Below, one piece after another: positions 51,750 to 60,634 of a DNA stretch of 64,000 bases (within the stretch, counting starts at the first letter, position 1; every line of letters begins with the position of its first letter). The position numbers and the translations under genes were made by a program. This stretch comes from Nostocoides_A vanveenii. Lineage in GTDB: Bacteria > Actinomycetota > Actinomycetes > Actinomycetales > Dermatophilaceae. Below the pieces are notes generated by a model. The model searched no databases. It was not told the origin of the DNA and saw nothing but the letters and a program-made list of their open reading frames with translations. The stretch is from NCBI RefSeq assembly GCF_039531165.1, contig NZ_BAAAPN010000057.1, positions 124,001 through 188,000 of the forward strand, given 5' to 3'.

Positions 51750-52679
51750 ATGACCAAGGGACGAGGCGTCAGCGCCGCGGCCGTGCTGCTGGCGGCCACG
51801 ATCGGGATGACCGCGTGCTCGCCGAGCGGTGACCTCGCCCGCGCGACGACGTCCGCGGTGACCACGCCGGGGGCATCGAGCACTTCGCCGAACACGACGA
51901 GCACACCGAGCCCGAGCACCACGCTGCCGGCCACGGCGAGCACGTCGACCACACCGACGCCGACCGCTACGCCGAAGCCGTCGACCACGAGCCCGTCGCC
52001 CACGTCGATGACGCCGACGCCCTCGCCGACGTCGCCGAAGCCCAAGCCGACGAGCACGCCGACCACCCCGCCGCCACTGGACGACACTTCGCTGATGAAG
52101 CCCGGCGACAAGGGGCCGGCCGTGCAGCGGATGCAGCAACGGCTCAGCGACCTGGGCTATTGGCTCGGCACGCCCGACGGCACCTATGGCTACAACACGT
52201 CCCAGGCCGTCATGGCCCTTCAGAAGACCGCTGGCCTCGACCGCGACGGGGTCTACGGGCCAGCCACCCGTGCGGCACTCGACCGCGGTGTCCAGCCGAA
52301 GCTCGTGGTCAGCGGCAACGCCGTGCAAATCAACCTGGCCAGCCAGGTGCTGACGGTCGTCGAGAACTCTCGGATCGTGGCCATCCTCAACACCAGCACC
52401 GGCAGCGGCGAGAAGTACATCAGCCGCGGCCACCCCGCCGTCGCCATCACCCCCAAGGGCACCTTCAGCGTCATCCTGCAGATCGATCAGATGGAGCACG
52501 GCCCGCTCGGCGACCTGTGGCGGCCGAAATACTTCACCGGCGGTATCGCGGTCCACGGCTCATCCAGCGTGCCGGGCTACCCGGCCTCGCACGGCTGCGC
52601 CCGGGTCTCGAACCCGGCCATGGACATGATCTGGGCCCGCGGCCTGATGCCGATGGGCCGCACCGTCGTCGTGTTCTAG
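51750..52679 (+). CDS. L,D-transpeptidase lipoprotein with peptidoglycan-binding domain
   Basis: A 309-residue exported enzyme. A lipobox-like MTAC is at about residue 22, followed by a Thr/Pro/Ser-rich wall-spanning linker of about 85 residues. A PG_binding_1 domain (GDKGPAVQRMQQRLSDLGYW, DGVYGPATRAAL) comes next, then the YkuD catalytic domain with HGSSSVPGYPASHGCARVSN (Cys at about residue 283). YkuD enzymes make 3-3 cross-links in peptidoglycan or attach proteins to it. GTG 51738 is an alternative start. The TAG stop begins repeat A. Confidence 0.92.
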   Translation: MTKGRGVSAAAVLLAATIGMTACSPSGDLARATTSAVTTPGASSTSPNTTSTPSPSTTLPATASTSTTPTPTATPKPSTTSPSPTSMTPTPSPTSPKPKPTSTPTTPPPLDDTSLMKPGDKGPAVQRMQQRLSDLGYWLGTPDGTYGYNTSQAVMALQKTAGLDRDGVYGPATRAALDRGVQPKLVVSGNAVQINLASQVLTVVENSRIVAILNTSTGSGEKYISRGHPAVAITPKGTFSVILQIDQMEHGPLGDLWRPKYFTGGIAVHGSSSVPGYPASHGCARVSNPAMDMIWARGLMPMGRTVVVF

Positions 52680-52712
52680 GACACCCCCCCGAAGTTTTCC
52701 GCTCCTTCGTCG
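52677..52712 (+). repeat. TAG-associated repeat A, copy 3
   Basis: TAGGACACCCCCCCGAAGTT followed by TTCCGCTCCTTCG. It begins at the transpeptidase stop codon, as the copies at 33718 and 44704 begin at theirs. Confidence 0.55.
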
Positions 52713-52730
52713 GACGAGTGTCCTTTTGGC

Positions 52731-52882
52731 GTCGCTCCTCGTCGGCTCGGCGGGCCCGCTCGTGCCTCGCGTCCCCGTCTCGCCGGTCGTCGCGACACCG
52801 TCGTAGGTGGCCTCGTTCGCGTTCGTCTCGCCTCGGCTCACTTCGTCGGTTCGGCGGGGGAGGGAACGAAACCGGCCACCTA
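52731..52882. repeat. diverged 101-bp-type unit and a long hairpin before the sigma gene
   Basis: 52734-52800 reads as a diverged copy of the purD-upstream repeat (GCTCCTCGTCGGCTCGGCGG, then CTCGTGCCTCGCGTCCCCGT). Next to it, TAGGTGGCC (52804-52812) pairs perfectly with 52874-52882, with inner TCGTTC/GAACGA pairing, making a hairpin of about 80 bases. No gene is seen in the 263-base gap. Confidence 0.55.
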
Positions 52883-52942
52883 GGTGCTCTATGTCGGTGA
52901 CGGGACGTCACGCCATGCGGGCGCGGGTAAAGGGAGGTGGGC

Positions 52943-53452
52943 ATGGCGCGAGCGCAGGACTTCGAGGGCTTCGTGCAGAGCCGGTATGCCGCGCTCGCCC
53001 GCACCGCCGTCCTGCTCGCCGGCACGCGCGCAGACGGCGAGGACCTGCTGCAAGAAGCCCTGATCCGCACCTATCTCGCCTGGCCCAAGGTCCGTGAGTC
53101 CGCCGCCGCCGACGCCTATGTGCGCACCACCATGGTCCGGCTGCTCCTGCGCGACCGGAAGCGCCGCTGGTCCGGGGAGATCCCGCATGGGGAACTCCCC
53201 GAGGCGGCCGTGACCAGCGATTTGGTCACCGCGCCCGCGATCCGCGCCGCCCTGCAGTCGCTGCCCACCGACCAGCGCGCCGCCATCGTGCTGCGCTTCT
53301 ATGCCGAGCAGACCGAGGCCCAGATCGCCGACACGCTCGGCTGTGCCCCCGGCACCGTGAAGTCCCGCGTCTCCCGTGGCCTGGACGCCTTGCGCAGGAG
53401 CGGGCTGCTGCTGGACGACCCCCAACCCGCCACTCCAGGGAGGACGCCATGA
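52943..53452 (+). CDS. SigE-family ECF RNA polymerase sigma factor
   Basis: A 169-residue sigma factor. Region 2 contains LLQEALIRTYLAWPKVRES and region 4 contains LPTDQRAAIVLRFYAEQTEAQIADTLGCAPGTVKSRVSRGL. The SigE subfamily is typical of actinobacteria and is usually co-encoded with a membrane or secreted partner. AAAGGGAGGT precedes ATG 52943 (GTG 52937 is possible). Its stop overlaps the next gene by four bases. Confidence 0.92.
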   Translation: MARAQDFEGFVQSRYAALARTAVLLAGTRADGEDLLQEALIRTYLAWPKVRESAAADAYVRTTMVRLLLRDRKRRWSGEIPHGELPEAAVTSDLVTAPAIRAALQSLPTDQRAAIVLRFYAEQTEAQIADTLGCAPGTVKSRVSRGLDALRRSGLLLDDPQPATPGRTP

Positions 53453-54210
53453 GCACCGTTCGTGAGTTGCTCGAGCAGGCCGTCGAGGACGACGAGTTCG
53501 TGCCTCCCGGCCCGAGCCTGTATGCCGTGGCCGCCCGCCGCCGTCGCCGCGCGCTGGGTGCCCGCATCGCCGGTGGTGGGGCCGTCGCCACGCTCGTCGC
53601 CGGCGGGGTAGGGCTGGCCGGCGCGGGGATGATGCCCTTCTTCGGGGGCTCGACCACGATGGCCGCGGCAAGCGGTTCCGGCTCCACCGGCTCGATGCCC
53701 GAGCTGCCGGCCTGCGTGCAAGCCCAGTTGCGCACCATGAATACGAATGTCAAGCGTTACGGCCAGTCCGCGGTGGTCGTGGACATCCCGTCGACAAAGG
53801 TGCCGCTCGTCGACGGGATCAGCGCGGGCACGGGGTGGGATGGTGTGCGGACCGTGCAGGTCCTGCGGCCGAATCCAGGGATGACCCCGCCGACGACCTT
53901 CAAGCTGTGGGATGGCGTGACCCCGGATACCGACCTGGCGCCGGGCCGGCACCTGGTGACGGTCTTCCTCGACGCCAGCCCCAAGGTCCCGGGCGGCACC
54001 TATGGCGAGCCGGTGTGGGGCTTCAACGTGACCAACTTCCCCGTCTCAGGGGACAGTGTGGTGGTGACCTGCGCAAATGGCACCCAGGTCGCCCTCAAGC
54101 TCGACCTCGCAGCCACGACCTGGCTCGCCCCCGACGCCCCGATCGATCCGCCGCCCACCGTCCCCGCCGGCGGGTCGACGCCCTGGTTGCCAGGCGCGTC
54201 ACCCGCCTGA
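53449..54210 (+). CDS. membrane-anchored partner of the sigma factor
   Basis: A 253-residue protein: a cytoplasmic N-terminus of about 40 residues (TVRELLEQAVEDDEFVPPGP), an Arg-rich stop-transfer, one helix (GGGAVATLVAGGVGLAGAGM) and an extracytoplasmic domain with two Cys residues. The layout and the ATGA overlap with the sigma gene fit a regulator of that sigma factor, but no zinc anti-sigma motif is visible, so it may instead be a co-regulated surface protein. Confidence 0.7.
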   Translation: MSTVRELLEQAVEDDEFVPPGPSLYAVAARRRRRALGARIAGGGAVATLVAGGVGLAGAGMMPFFGGSTTMAAASGSGSTGSMPELPACVQAQLRTMNTNVKRYGQSAVVVDIPSTKVPLVDGISAGTGWDGVRTVQVLRPNPGMTPPTTFKLWDGVTPDTDLAPGRHLVTVFLDASPKVPGGTYGEPVWGFNVTNFPVSGDSVVVTCANGTQVALKLDLAATTWLAPDAPIDPPPTVPAGGSTPWLPGASPA

Positions 54211-54470
54211 GCTACGGAACGACCTGGGCCGTGGCCCCCGAAATGTGCGCGAGGACGATCCCCATCTCGACCACTTCCTGCCACCACGTCGGATGCGGGG
54301 ACCAGATCAGCCAGGGTGCGGCGACCGCTGCACCAAAGAGTCCCTAGGCGATGTGATCGGTGCCTGGAGTGGACCGTGGCTCGTACGCCAATCCGTCGAA
54401 CCCCAGGTGTCGAACTCGGCAGCCCAGGCCCGGGTCACGTCGTACTCGGGCATGGTGCTGATTTCACGGG
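54211..54470. other. gap with a possible minus-strand gene remnant
   Basis: No intact gene. On the minus strand around 54340-54225 the frame reads like a membrane-protein end (AVAAPWLIWSPHPTWWQEVV), preceded by a TAG and other frames; it could be the decayed end of an unknown gene. Support is weak. Confidence 0.3.
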
Positions 54471-55577
54471 TCAGGGCAGGAAGCCGCGCAACGTCGCCGT
54501 GAACTCCGGGCCCGCCGTGTTCCAGTCGTATGCCGTTCGCGCCGCCGCGTGGCCCGCCGCGCGATACGCGCGGGCCCGGTCGGGATCGTCACGGAGGAGC
54601 AGGATCGCCTCGGCGGCAGCCGCGGCGTCACCGAAGGGCACGACCACGCCGGCGCCCGCCGATTCCACGAGCTCGACGGCGACGGGCAAGGGCGTGGTGA
54701 TCACCGGGACCCCGTGCGCCATGTACTCGATGATCTTGGTCGGCCGCGAATGCCGGTAGTTGGGCAGGTCCTGCAGCAGCGAGAGCCCCGCCAGGGCGCC
54801 GGGCAACGACGCCAGGGCCTGATCGCTCGGGACGAAACCGTGCCAGACCAGCTCACCGGCGTCGTTCGCCGCCGTCAGCACGTCGGTGGCGGCGGCATCC
54901 TTTGAGCCGCCGATGATCTCCAGCCGGCACGCCCCGTCGGTGCGCTCGCGCAGGATCCGCCCCACAGCGGCCATCTCGGCGGCCCCGCGGGCCATGGTCA
55001 CGGTGCCGAGGTAGACCACCCGGTCGCGCCCGGGCTCGGGCACCGACTCGGGCACTCGAACCGTGTTGGGCACCACCGGATGCCGTCTGCGGAAGCGCTC
55101 TTGGTAGGCGTATTCGGCGAGCAGGAGCCGGTGCTGTCGCTCGGCGAGGCGCTCGGCGCCGCGCCACACCCGGCCGGCCGCCCAGCGGGCCGGCTTGGGC
55201 AGCCACTCCTTGACGATGAGGGCGGCCGACGGGTCCTCGTGGACGTCCCAGACCAGATTGGGCAGCCGCAGGCCGGCGAGGGCCGCGACGAGTTCGGGGT
55301 CGTGGACGAGCACCAGATCGTGCTCCTGGCCTTCCCGCTTGACCAAGGCCCGCGCCGCCCGCGCGGCGGCGGCCCGGTCGCGCCCGACCGCGCGGGGGAG
55401 GTCAAGCGTCCGCATGCCCGCGAGGATCGGAGCGGGGCGTTCGTAGCCGCGGAAGGGCGCGGCATACGTGACCTGCCAGCCGTCGGCGAGGAGCACCGGG
55501 ATCTGGCGATGCCGGATCCGGGAGTCCTCGGGATCGTGGACGACCGTCACCACGAGGACGCTCGGCATCGTGGTCAC
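54471..55577 (-). CDS. glycosyltransferase (GT-B fold, GT4-like)
   Basis: A 368-residue enzyme. The N-terminal domain begins SVLVVTVVHDPEDSRIRHRQ, and the C-terminal nucleotide-sugar domain includes VVYLGTVTMARGAAEMA and HSRPTKIIEYMAHGVPVITT with the acidic Glu of the E-x7-E region. It should transfer a sugar to a lipid-linked or surface glycan. GTG 55577 overlaps the ABC ATPase stop (GTGA); ATG 55568 is the alternative. Last gene of the export operon. Confidence 0.85.
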   Translation of the reverse strand: MTTMPSVLVVTVVHDPEDSRIRHRQIPVLLADGWQVTYAAPFRGYERPAPILAGMRTLDLPRAVGRDRAAAARAARALVKREGQEHDLVLVHDPELVAALAGLRLPNLVWDVHEDPSAALIVKEWLPKPARWAAGRVWRGAERLAERQHRLLLAEYAYQERFRRRHPVVPNTVRVPESVPEPGRDRVVYLGTVTMARGAAEMAAVGRILRERTDGACRLEIIGGSKDAAATDVLTAANDAGELVWHGFVPSDQALASLPGALAGLSLLQDLPNYRHSRPTKIIEYMAHGVPVITTPLPVAVELVESAGAGVVVPFGDAAAAAEAILLLRDDPDRARAYRAAGHAAARTAYDWNTAGPEFTATLRGFLP

Positions 55578-56464
55578 GCGTCCTTGGGGGCCGGCGGGAT
55601 GGTGGGGCTCGGGGCGGACGGCGGGGTCTTGGGCTTGGCCGGTGGCTTCTTCTTCGGCAAGGTGGCCTCGTAGGCCGCGACGACCTCCTCGGCCGGGCCG
55701 TCGGCGAGCAGGACGCCCTTTTCCATCCAGAGCGCGCGGTTGCACAGGTCGCGGACCGTGGCGTTCGAGTGCGAGACCAGGAAGACGGTCGACGCCTGTT
55801 CGCGGATCTCGGCGACCCGCGCGGCGCTGCGCTCCTTGAAGTCGGCGTCGCCCGTGGCCAGGGCCTCGTCGATCATCAAGATGTCCGGGGCGGCGGCTGT
55901 GGAGATGGCGAAGCGGAGGCGGGCCGCCTGCCCCGAGGAATAGGTCTGCATCGGCCGGTGCACGGCTTCGCCGATGCCCGAGAACTCCACGATGTCCTCG
56001 AAGCGGGCGCGCACTTGCGCGCGGCTGAGCCCGAGGGCCTGCCCACCGACATAGATGTTGCGTTCGCCGGTGAGTTTGCTCATCAAGACGGCGTTGACGC
56101 CGAGGAGGGAGGGCTCGCCGCTGATCCAGATCTGTCCCTTGGTCGGGGGGATCAGGCCGGCAATGGCGCGCAATAGGGTCGATTTGCCGGAGCCATTGCG
56201 GCCGATGATGCCGATCGACTCGCCGTGATAGGCCACGAAGGAGACGTCCTTGACCGCCTCCACGGTCTGCATGGTGGCCAGGTCGCGGCCGCGCCGGAAG
56301 AGCCCACGAAAGAGCGACTCGTCGTCCTCCTCGACGCTTGCGACCGCCTTCTTCGCGCCCTGCACGCGATAGGTGACGTCGACGCCGCTGACGATCACCG
56401 ACGGCCGACGCTCGCTGGCCGCCGCGCTCGCGGAGTCGGTGCCGGGGGGCTCAGGCGCGGCCAT
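55574..56464 (-). CDS. polysaccharide ABC exporter ATP-binding protein (Wzt/TagH type)
   Basis: A 296-residue ATPase. Walker A IIGRNGSGKSTLLRAIAG, an altered signature TYSSGQAARLRFAIS and Walker B ILMIDEALATGDADF are typical of Wzt/TagH exporters of polysaccharide or teichoic acid. The C-terminal tail is Pro/Lys-rich (KKKPPAKPKTPPSAP) and has no carbohydrate-binding domain. It overlaps the permease gene by 14 bases and the glycosyltransferase by four. Confidence 0.9.
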   Translation of the reverse strand: MAAPEPPGTDSASAAASERRPSVIVSGVDVTYRVQGAKKAVASVEEDDESLFRGLFRRGRDLATMQTVEAVKDVSFVAYHGESIGIIGRNGSGKSTLLRAIAGLIPPTKGQIWISGEPSLLGVNAVLMSKLTGERNIYVGGQALGLSRAQVRARFEDIVEFSGIGEAVHRPMQTYSSGQAARLRFAISTAAAPDILMIDEALATGDADFKERSAARVAEIREQASTVFLVSHSNATVRDLCNRALWMEKGVLLADGPAEEVVAAYEATLPKKKPPAKPKTPPSAPSPTIPPAPKDA

Positions 56465-57347
56465 ACTTCGCCTCGTCCCGCCAAAAGAGCCATAGGCCGG
56501 CGACCAGGAGCCCGACGGCCCACAGGCCGGCAGCCGCCCAGAACGGCCACACGATCGGGAACTCCGTCATCAGGCTCTGCCGCACGAGAGTGATGGGCAG
56601 GGCGAACGGCTGCAGGTTGAGGACGTCGCGGACGGTCTCATGGTGGCGCGCGTAGTGGTCGATGCTGAAGAAGACCCCGGAGAGATAGCGCAGCAACCGG
56701 ATGGCGACCGGGATGAGATTGCCGATGTCACGGGAGATGTTGAGCAGGCGGGCGCCCATCAGGACCAGGCCGGCCATCATGGCGATCTGCAGGGCGAAAG
56801 CGACCGGCAGGAGCAGCCACTTCAGCCCCACCGGCTCGTGGGTGACGAGCATCAGCACGATGAGAACGGCCATCGCCGGGAGCGTGCGGATCGCCTCGGA
56901 CAGCGTCACGGATAAGGGGAGCAGGGCGCGCGGGAAGCGCAGGGCCCGGACCAGCCCGAGATTGCCGACGATCGCTTTGGTGCCCTTGGTGATCGCGGCC
57001 GAGCTGAAGCCGAAGACGACCACGCCGATGGACAGGAAGCCGATGAAGTTCTGCACGCCGCGCTTGGTGTCCAGCAGCAGGCCAAAGATCAGGAAATAGC
57101 TGACCACCAACAGCAGCGGGTTGAGCAGCGTCCAGATGACGCCGAGGCGGTCCTCGGAGTTCTTCTCTGCGGCGTCGGCGCTGGCCAGGGTCCACAGAAA
57201 GGAGCGGCGACGCCACAGGTTACGGACATAGGTGCCGAACGGCGGCCGACCGCCCAGCGCTTCGAGGCCGTGGGCCTTGGCCAGGGCGGCGGCCTGTTCG
57301 GCGCTCAGGGCCGGCGGGAGGGGAGTCCCGCCGGGCGCCGACGTCAC
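56451..57347 (-). CDS. polysaccharide ABC exporter permease (Wzm/TagG type)
   Basis: A 298-residue ABC-2 permease. A cytoplasmic N-terminus of about 65 residues is followed by six hydrophobic helices, with the coupling segment GVIWTLLNPLLLVVSYFLIF typical of the family. Together with the next gene's ATPase it would flip a lipid-linked glycan across the membrane. It overlaps the sugar dehydrogenase stop by four bases. Confidence 0.9.
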   Translation of the reverse strand: MTSAPGGTPLPPALSAEQAAALAKAHGLEALGGRPPFGTYVRNLWRRRSFLWTLASADAAEKNSEDRLGVIWTLLNPLLLVVSYFLIFGLLLDTKRGVQNFIGFLSIGVVVFGFSSAAITKGTKAIVGNLGLVRALRFPRALLPLSVTLSEAIRTLPAMAVLIVLMLVTHEPVGLKWLLLPVAFALQIAMMAGLVLMGARLLNISRDIGNLIPVAIRLLRYLSGVFFSIDHYARHHETVRDVLNLQPFALPITLVRQSLMTEFPIVWPFWAAAGLWAVGLLVAGLWLFWRDEAKYGRA

Positions 57348-58606
57348 AGCCGGCTGACCTTCTCGCCCTCGGCAGCGACGCCGCGGGTGTCGAAGAAGCG
57401 GTTCGCCGTCGCCGCGAGCGCATCGACGTCATACTCGCGGTGATTCTGGATGAGGATCACCAGGTCGGCTGCAGCGACGGCACCGGCGAGGTCCTCGACG
57501 CGCTGCGCGCGATCGCCCAGGGCGCGCCAGTCGGTCACGTGCGGGTCGTGGTACTGCACCACGGCACCCTTATCGGCCATCTGCTTGGCGAGTGGCACTG
57601 CGGGCGACTCCCGCTGATCGGCGATATTGGGCTTATAGGTCACGCCGAGCAGTAGCACGGTCGACCCGCGCAGCGGCTTCGCGTCCTCGTTGAGGATGTT
57701 CTGCGCCCGCTGCACGACGTATGCCGGCATGGTCGCGTTGATCTCCTGCGCCAGCTCCACGAAGCGGAAGGGATAGCCGAGGCGGGCCCGGACGTTGTGG
57801 GAGAGGTAGTTGGGGTCGATCGGGATGCAGTGCCCGCCGACGCCCGGGCCGGGGTAGAACGCCTGAAAGCCGAAGGGCTTGGTCTTGGCCGCGTCGATGA
57901 CATCCCACAGATCGATGCCGAGGTCGTGGCAGAAGCGCGCCATCTCGTTGACGAGGGCGATGTTGATGTGCCGGTAGGTGTTCTCGAGAAGCTTGGCGGT
58001 CTCGGCCTCGCGGGTGCCCTTGGCGCGCACGACGGTGTCGACGAACTGGCCGTAGAACGCCGCGGCCGCGTCGCCGCAGGCCGGGGTCTGGCCACCGACG
58101 ACCTTGGGGGTGTTCTTGGCGCCGAACTTCTCGTTGCCCGGGTCGATCCGCTCGGGGGAGAAGGCGAGGTGGAAGTCGGTGCCGGCGACCAGGCCGGTCT
58201 CCTCCAGGATCGGGCGCACGACCTCGTCGGTGGTGCCGGGATAGGTCGTCGACTCGAGGATGACGAGCATCCCCTTCTGGAGGTTGTCGCGGATCGTCGT
58301 GACGGCCGAGACGACCGGGCCCAGGTCCGGGCCGCCGTCCTCGGACAGGGGCGTCGGCACGCAGATAACGATGGTCTTGGCGTCGCGAAGCCGGCTGGCG
58401 TCAGCGGTGGCCTCGAAGCCGGCCGCGGTCATCTCGGCGATGTCGGCGTCGGAGAGGTCATCGACATGGGAGCGGCCGGCGTTCAGGCCGTCGACCACGC
58501 GCTGGCCGATGTCGAAGCCAAGAACCTTCAGGCCGACCCGGGAGGCCTCCTGCGCCAGTGGCAGGCCGACATAGCCCAAACCGACGATCGCGACGTCAAC
58601 GGACAT
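57344..58606 (-). CDS. UDP-sugar 6-dehydrogenase (UDP-HexNAc type)
   Basis: A 420-residue NAD-dependent dehydrogenase making a UDP-uronic acid. The Rossmann motif VAIVGLGYVGLPLAQEASR opens the protein, the catalytic Cys is in GVGGHCIPIDPNY (about residue 254), and the Lys and Glu of ESTTYPGTT and KLLENTYRHINIA are present. Length and sequence resemble WecC/WbpA, which oxidise UDP-ManNAc or UDP-GlcNAc; the exact substrate is not certain. First gene of the export operon, divergent from another glycosyltransferase. Confidence 0.9.
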   Translation of the reverse strand: MSVDVAIVGLGYVGLPLAQEASRVGLKVLGFDIGQRVVDGLNAGRSHVDDLSDADIAEMTAAGFEATADASRLRDAKTIVICVPTPLSEDGGPDLGPVVSAVTTIRDNLQKGMLVILESTTYPGTTDEVVRPILEETGLVAGTDFHLAFSPERIDPGNEKFGAKNTPKVVGGQTPACGDAAAAFYGQFVDTVVRAKGTREAETAKLLENTYRHINIALVNEMARFCHDLGIDLWDVIDAAKTKPFGFQAFYPGPGVGGHCIPIDPNYLSHNVRARLGYPFRFVELAQEINATMPAYVVQRAQNILNEDAKPLRGSTVLLLGVTYKPNIADQRESPAVPLAKQMADKGAVVQYHDPHVTDWRALGDRAQRVEDLAGAVAAADLVILIQNHREYDVDALAATANRFFDTRGVAAEGEKVSRL

Positions 58607-58763
58607 ACGTAAGTGCTCCTCGAGGCTGAAACGGCCGGTCGTCGGGTGTGATTGGGGGAGTCGTCAGCAACAACGCATGCGGCCCTGAGAGCCCGCACAA
58701 ACCCGCAACATACTAGCTCAGCTCCCCAGCGCGGCATTGCCGCCGTGACATGATCGGGCCACC

Positions 58764-59975
58764 ATGTCGACGCCCGACTTTCCGCTGCCCGACACCATCG
58801 CCGGCGTGCCTGGTGACTCCGGCCGGCCCGCGCCCCGCACGCGGGTGTTGTTGATGTCCAGCAATGGCGCTGGCATGGGGCACCTGACCCGCCTGCTGGC
58901 CTATGCGCAGCACCTGCCCCCGCACATCGAGCCCTATGTGCTCTCGTTGTCGCAGGCGGTGCCCGTGGTCGCGGGATTTGGCTATCGCTACGAATACTTG
59001 CCCTCCGCGGGTGCGCTCGGGATGACGTCGGCCCTATGGCAGCCGCTCTTCGCCGAACGCCTAGCCGAGGCCGTCGGACGGATCGCGCCCGCGCTGGTGG
59101 TCTTCGACGGCACGCATCCCTATCGCGGGATCGATCAGGCCCGGGCCGCACACCCGGACGTGCGGTGGGTGTGGTCGCGTCGCGGGATGTGGAAGACCGG
59201 CCGCAACAGCGATCAACTGGCCAAGTCGGCGTGGTTCGACGAGGTGATCGAGCCCGGGGACCTGGCCGCCGAAGCGGACCGGGGGGCGTCGGCGAGCGCG
59301 CCCGCCTTCCGTGTGGGCCCGGTGACCCTGGTCGACGGGGCCGAACTGGTCACGCGGGCGGAGGCTCGGGCGGCGCTCGGGCTGCCTGCCGACGGCCGGA
59401 TCGGTTTGGTGTCGCTCGGCGCCGGGAATATCAACGACACCACCGGCGAGGTCGGTGGGGCGTCCGCGGCGCTGCGGGCCAACGACTGCGCGGTGGCGGT
59501 GACCGACGTCGCGATCGCGGAGAGCGCGCATACGGCCGATGTGCATCTGGTGCGGGCCTATCCGCTCGCGCGGTTTTACCGCGCTTTCGATGTGGTGATC
59601 TCGGCGGCCGGCTACAACTCCTTCCACGAGTTGTTGCGGCTGGGCGTGCCGGCCCTCTTTGTGCCCAACACCGAGACCTCGCTCGACGATCAGGTCGCGA
59701 GAGCGACGTATGCCGGGGAGCGCGGCTGGGCGCGCACGCTCGCGTCGGCCGCCGGTCCCGACGCATCCGAGGCGGTGCGCCTGATGCTGGCCCACGGTGC
59801 GGACATGGCGGGCTCGGCCGCCGCATCCGACCCGGGCAATGGGGCTCCCGCCGCAGCGGCGCGGTTGATGGCCGTGCTGTCCGAGGCGAGTCGCCCGCCC
59901 GATTTGGGCCCCTCGGACGCGATCGACGACGTCGTGGCCGGCGCGGGTGTCGACCCGGGCGAAGGGCGGGCGTGA
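58764..59975 (+). CDS. glycosyltransferase family 28/MurG-like protein
   Basis: A 403-residue GT-B-fold protein. TRVLLMSSNGAGMGHLTRLL at about residue 26 is the glycine-rich N-terminal loop. The C-terminal part has VVISAAGYNSFHELLRLGVP and FVPNTETSLDDQVARA, the acceptor/donor signature of GT28 UDP-GlcNAc-type transferases. It probably adds a sugar to a surface glycan. The C-terminal tail of about 50 residues is disordered. It overlaps the next gene by four bases. Confidence 0.82.
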   Translation: MSTPDFPLPDTIAGVPGDSGRPAPRTRVLLMSSNGAGMGHLTRLLAYAQHLPPHIEPYVLSLSQAVPVVAGFGYRYEYLPSAGALGMTSALWQPLFAERLAEAVGRIAPALVVFDGTHPYRGIDQARAAHPDVRWVWSRRGMWKTGRNSDQLAKSAWFDEVIEPGDLAAEADRGASASAPAFRVGPVTLVDGAELVTRAEARAALGLPADGRIGLVSLGAGNINDTTGEVGGASAALRANDCAVAVTDVAIAESAHTADVHLVRAYPLARFYRAFDVVISAAGYNSFHELLRLGVPALFVPNTETSLDDQVARATYAGERGWARTLASAAGPDASEAVRLMLAHGADMAGSAAASDPGNGAPAAAARLMAVLSEASRPPDLGPSDAIDDVVAGAGVDPGEGRA

Positions 59976-60562
59976 TGCGCGGGCGGACGAGCGACGGCAA
60001 ACCCCGCTGGTTGGTCCGTGCGGCGCAGACCGTGCGGTCCTCCCCCCGGCTCAGTTCTGTGGGCAATCGCGCTGTCGACGGGGTCCAGGGCAACCGGACG
60101 CTGGTCGATGTCGCGACTCGGCTGTTCGCTTTCGCCGGCGGGGTGCCCGTGATCTTCCTCAAGGGTGGGCGCGGCGTCGAGGGGGTCGAGCACTCCGAGC
60201 GGTTGCCCGTCGTGCTCATCGATGCCGTGGCAACACCGGCCGAGGCGATTCCGGGCCTGCTGGCCGACGTCGCCGACCTGCAGGAGGCCACGCGAGGATT
60301 CCGGCCATTGCTGCTGCTGGACGTTCCGGCGTTCCGCGAGGCGCGGGCATACGGCTATCCGATGGAACTGCTTGTGCCCCAAGCAGATTGGGCCTTCGAC
60401 TCGGACTGGGAGGACTACTACGCCGGGCGGCTGGCGATGATCGCCACGCGCTACCGGACGTGGGCCACTGTCCGGGTGATCGACGGCCAGATCGAGCCGC
60501 TCGGCCGCCGCCTCCTGACGGGCCTGGCCACCTATCGCCCGTGGGACGCCGCCTTCCTCTGA
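59972..60562 (+). CDS. hypothetical protein
   Basis: About 196 residues, no family recognised. The N-terminal 45 residues are basic. The rest has FAGGVPVIFLKGGRGVEG, LLLLDVPAFREARAYGYPM and aromatic WAFDSDWEDYYAGRL. It begins at GTG 59972 (or ATG 59975), overlapping the glycosyltransferase stop, so it is part of the glycan operon and may assist the transferase. Confidence 0.7.
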   Translation: MMRGRTSDGKPRWLVRAAQTVRSSPRLSSVGNRAVDGVQGNRTLVDVATRLFAFAGGVPVIFLKGGRGVEGVEHSERLPVVLIDAVATPAEAIPGLLADVADLQEATRGFRPLLLLDVPAFREARAYGYPMELLVPQADWAFDSDWEDYYAGRLAMIATRYRTWATVRVIDGQIEPLGRRLLTGLATYRPWDAAFL

Positions 60563-60634
60563 CGCGCGCCCTGGTCCACATGAGCTCGGTGGGTCAGGGC
60601 ACCGGAAACCGCACACCCGTATGCCGCCCGTAGA

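Noticed and set aside
54225..54345. Minus-strand membrane-protein-like reading
   Set aside because: Too short, interrupted by a stop, and with no recognisable family; kept only as a possible remnant in the gap entry.
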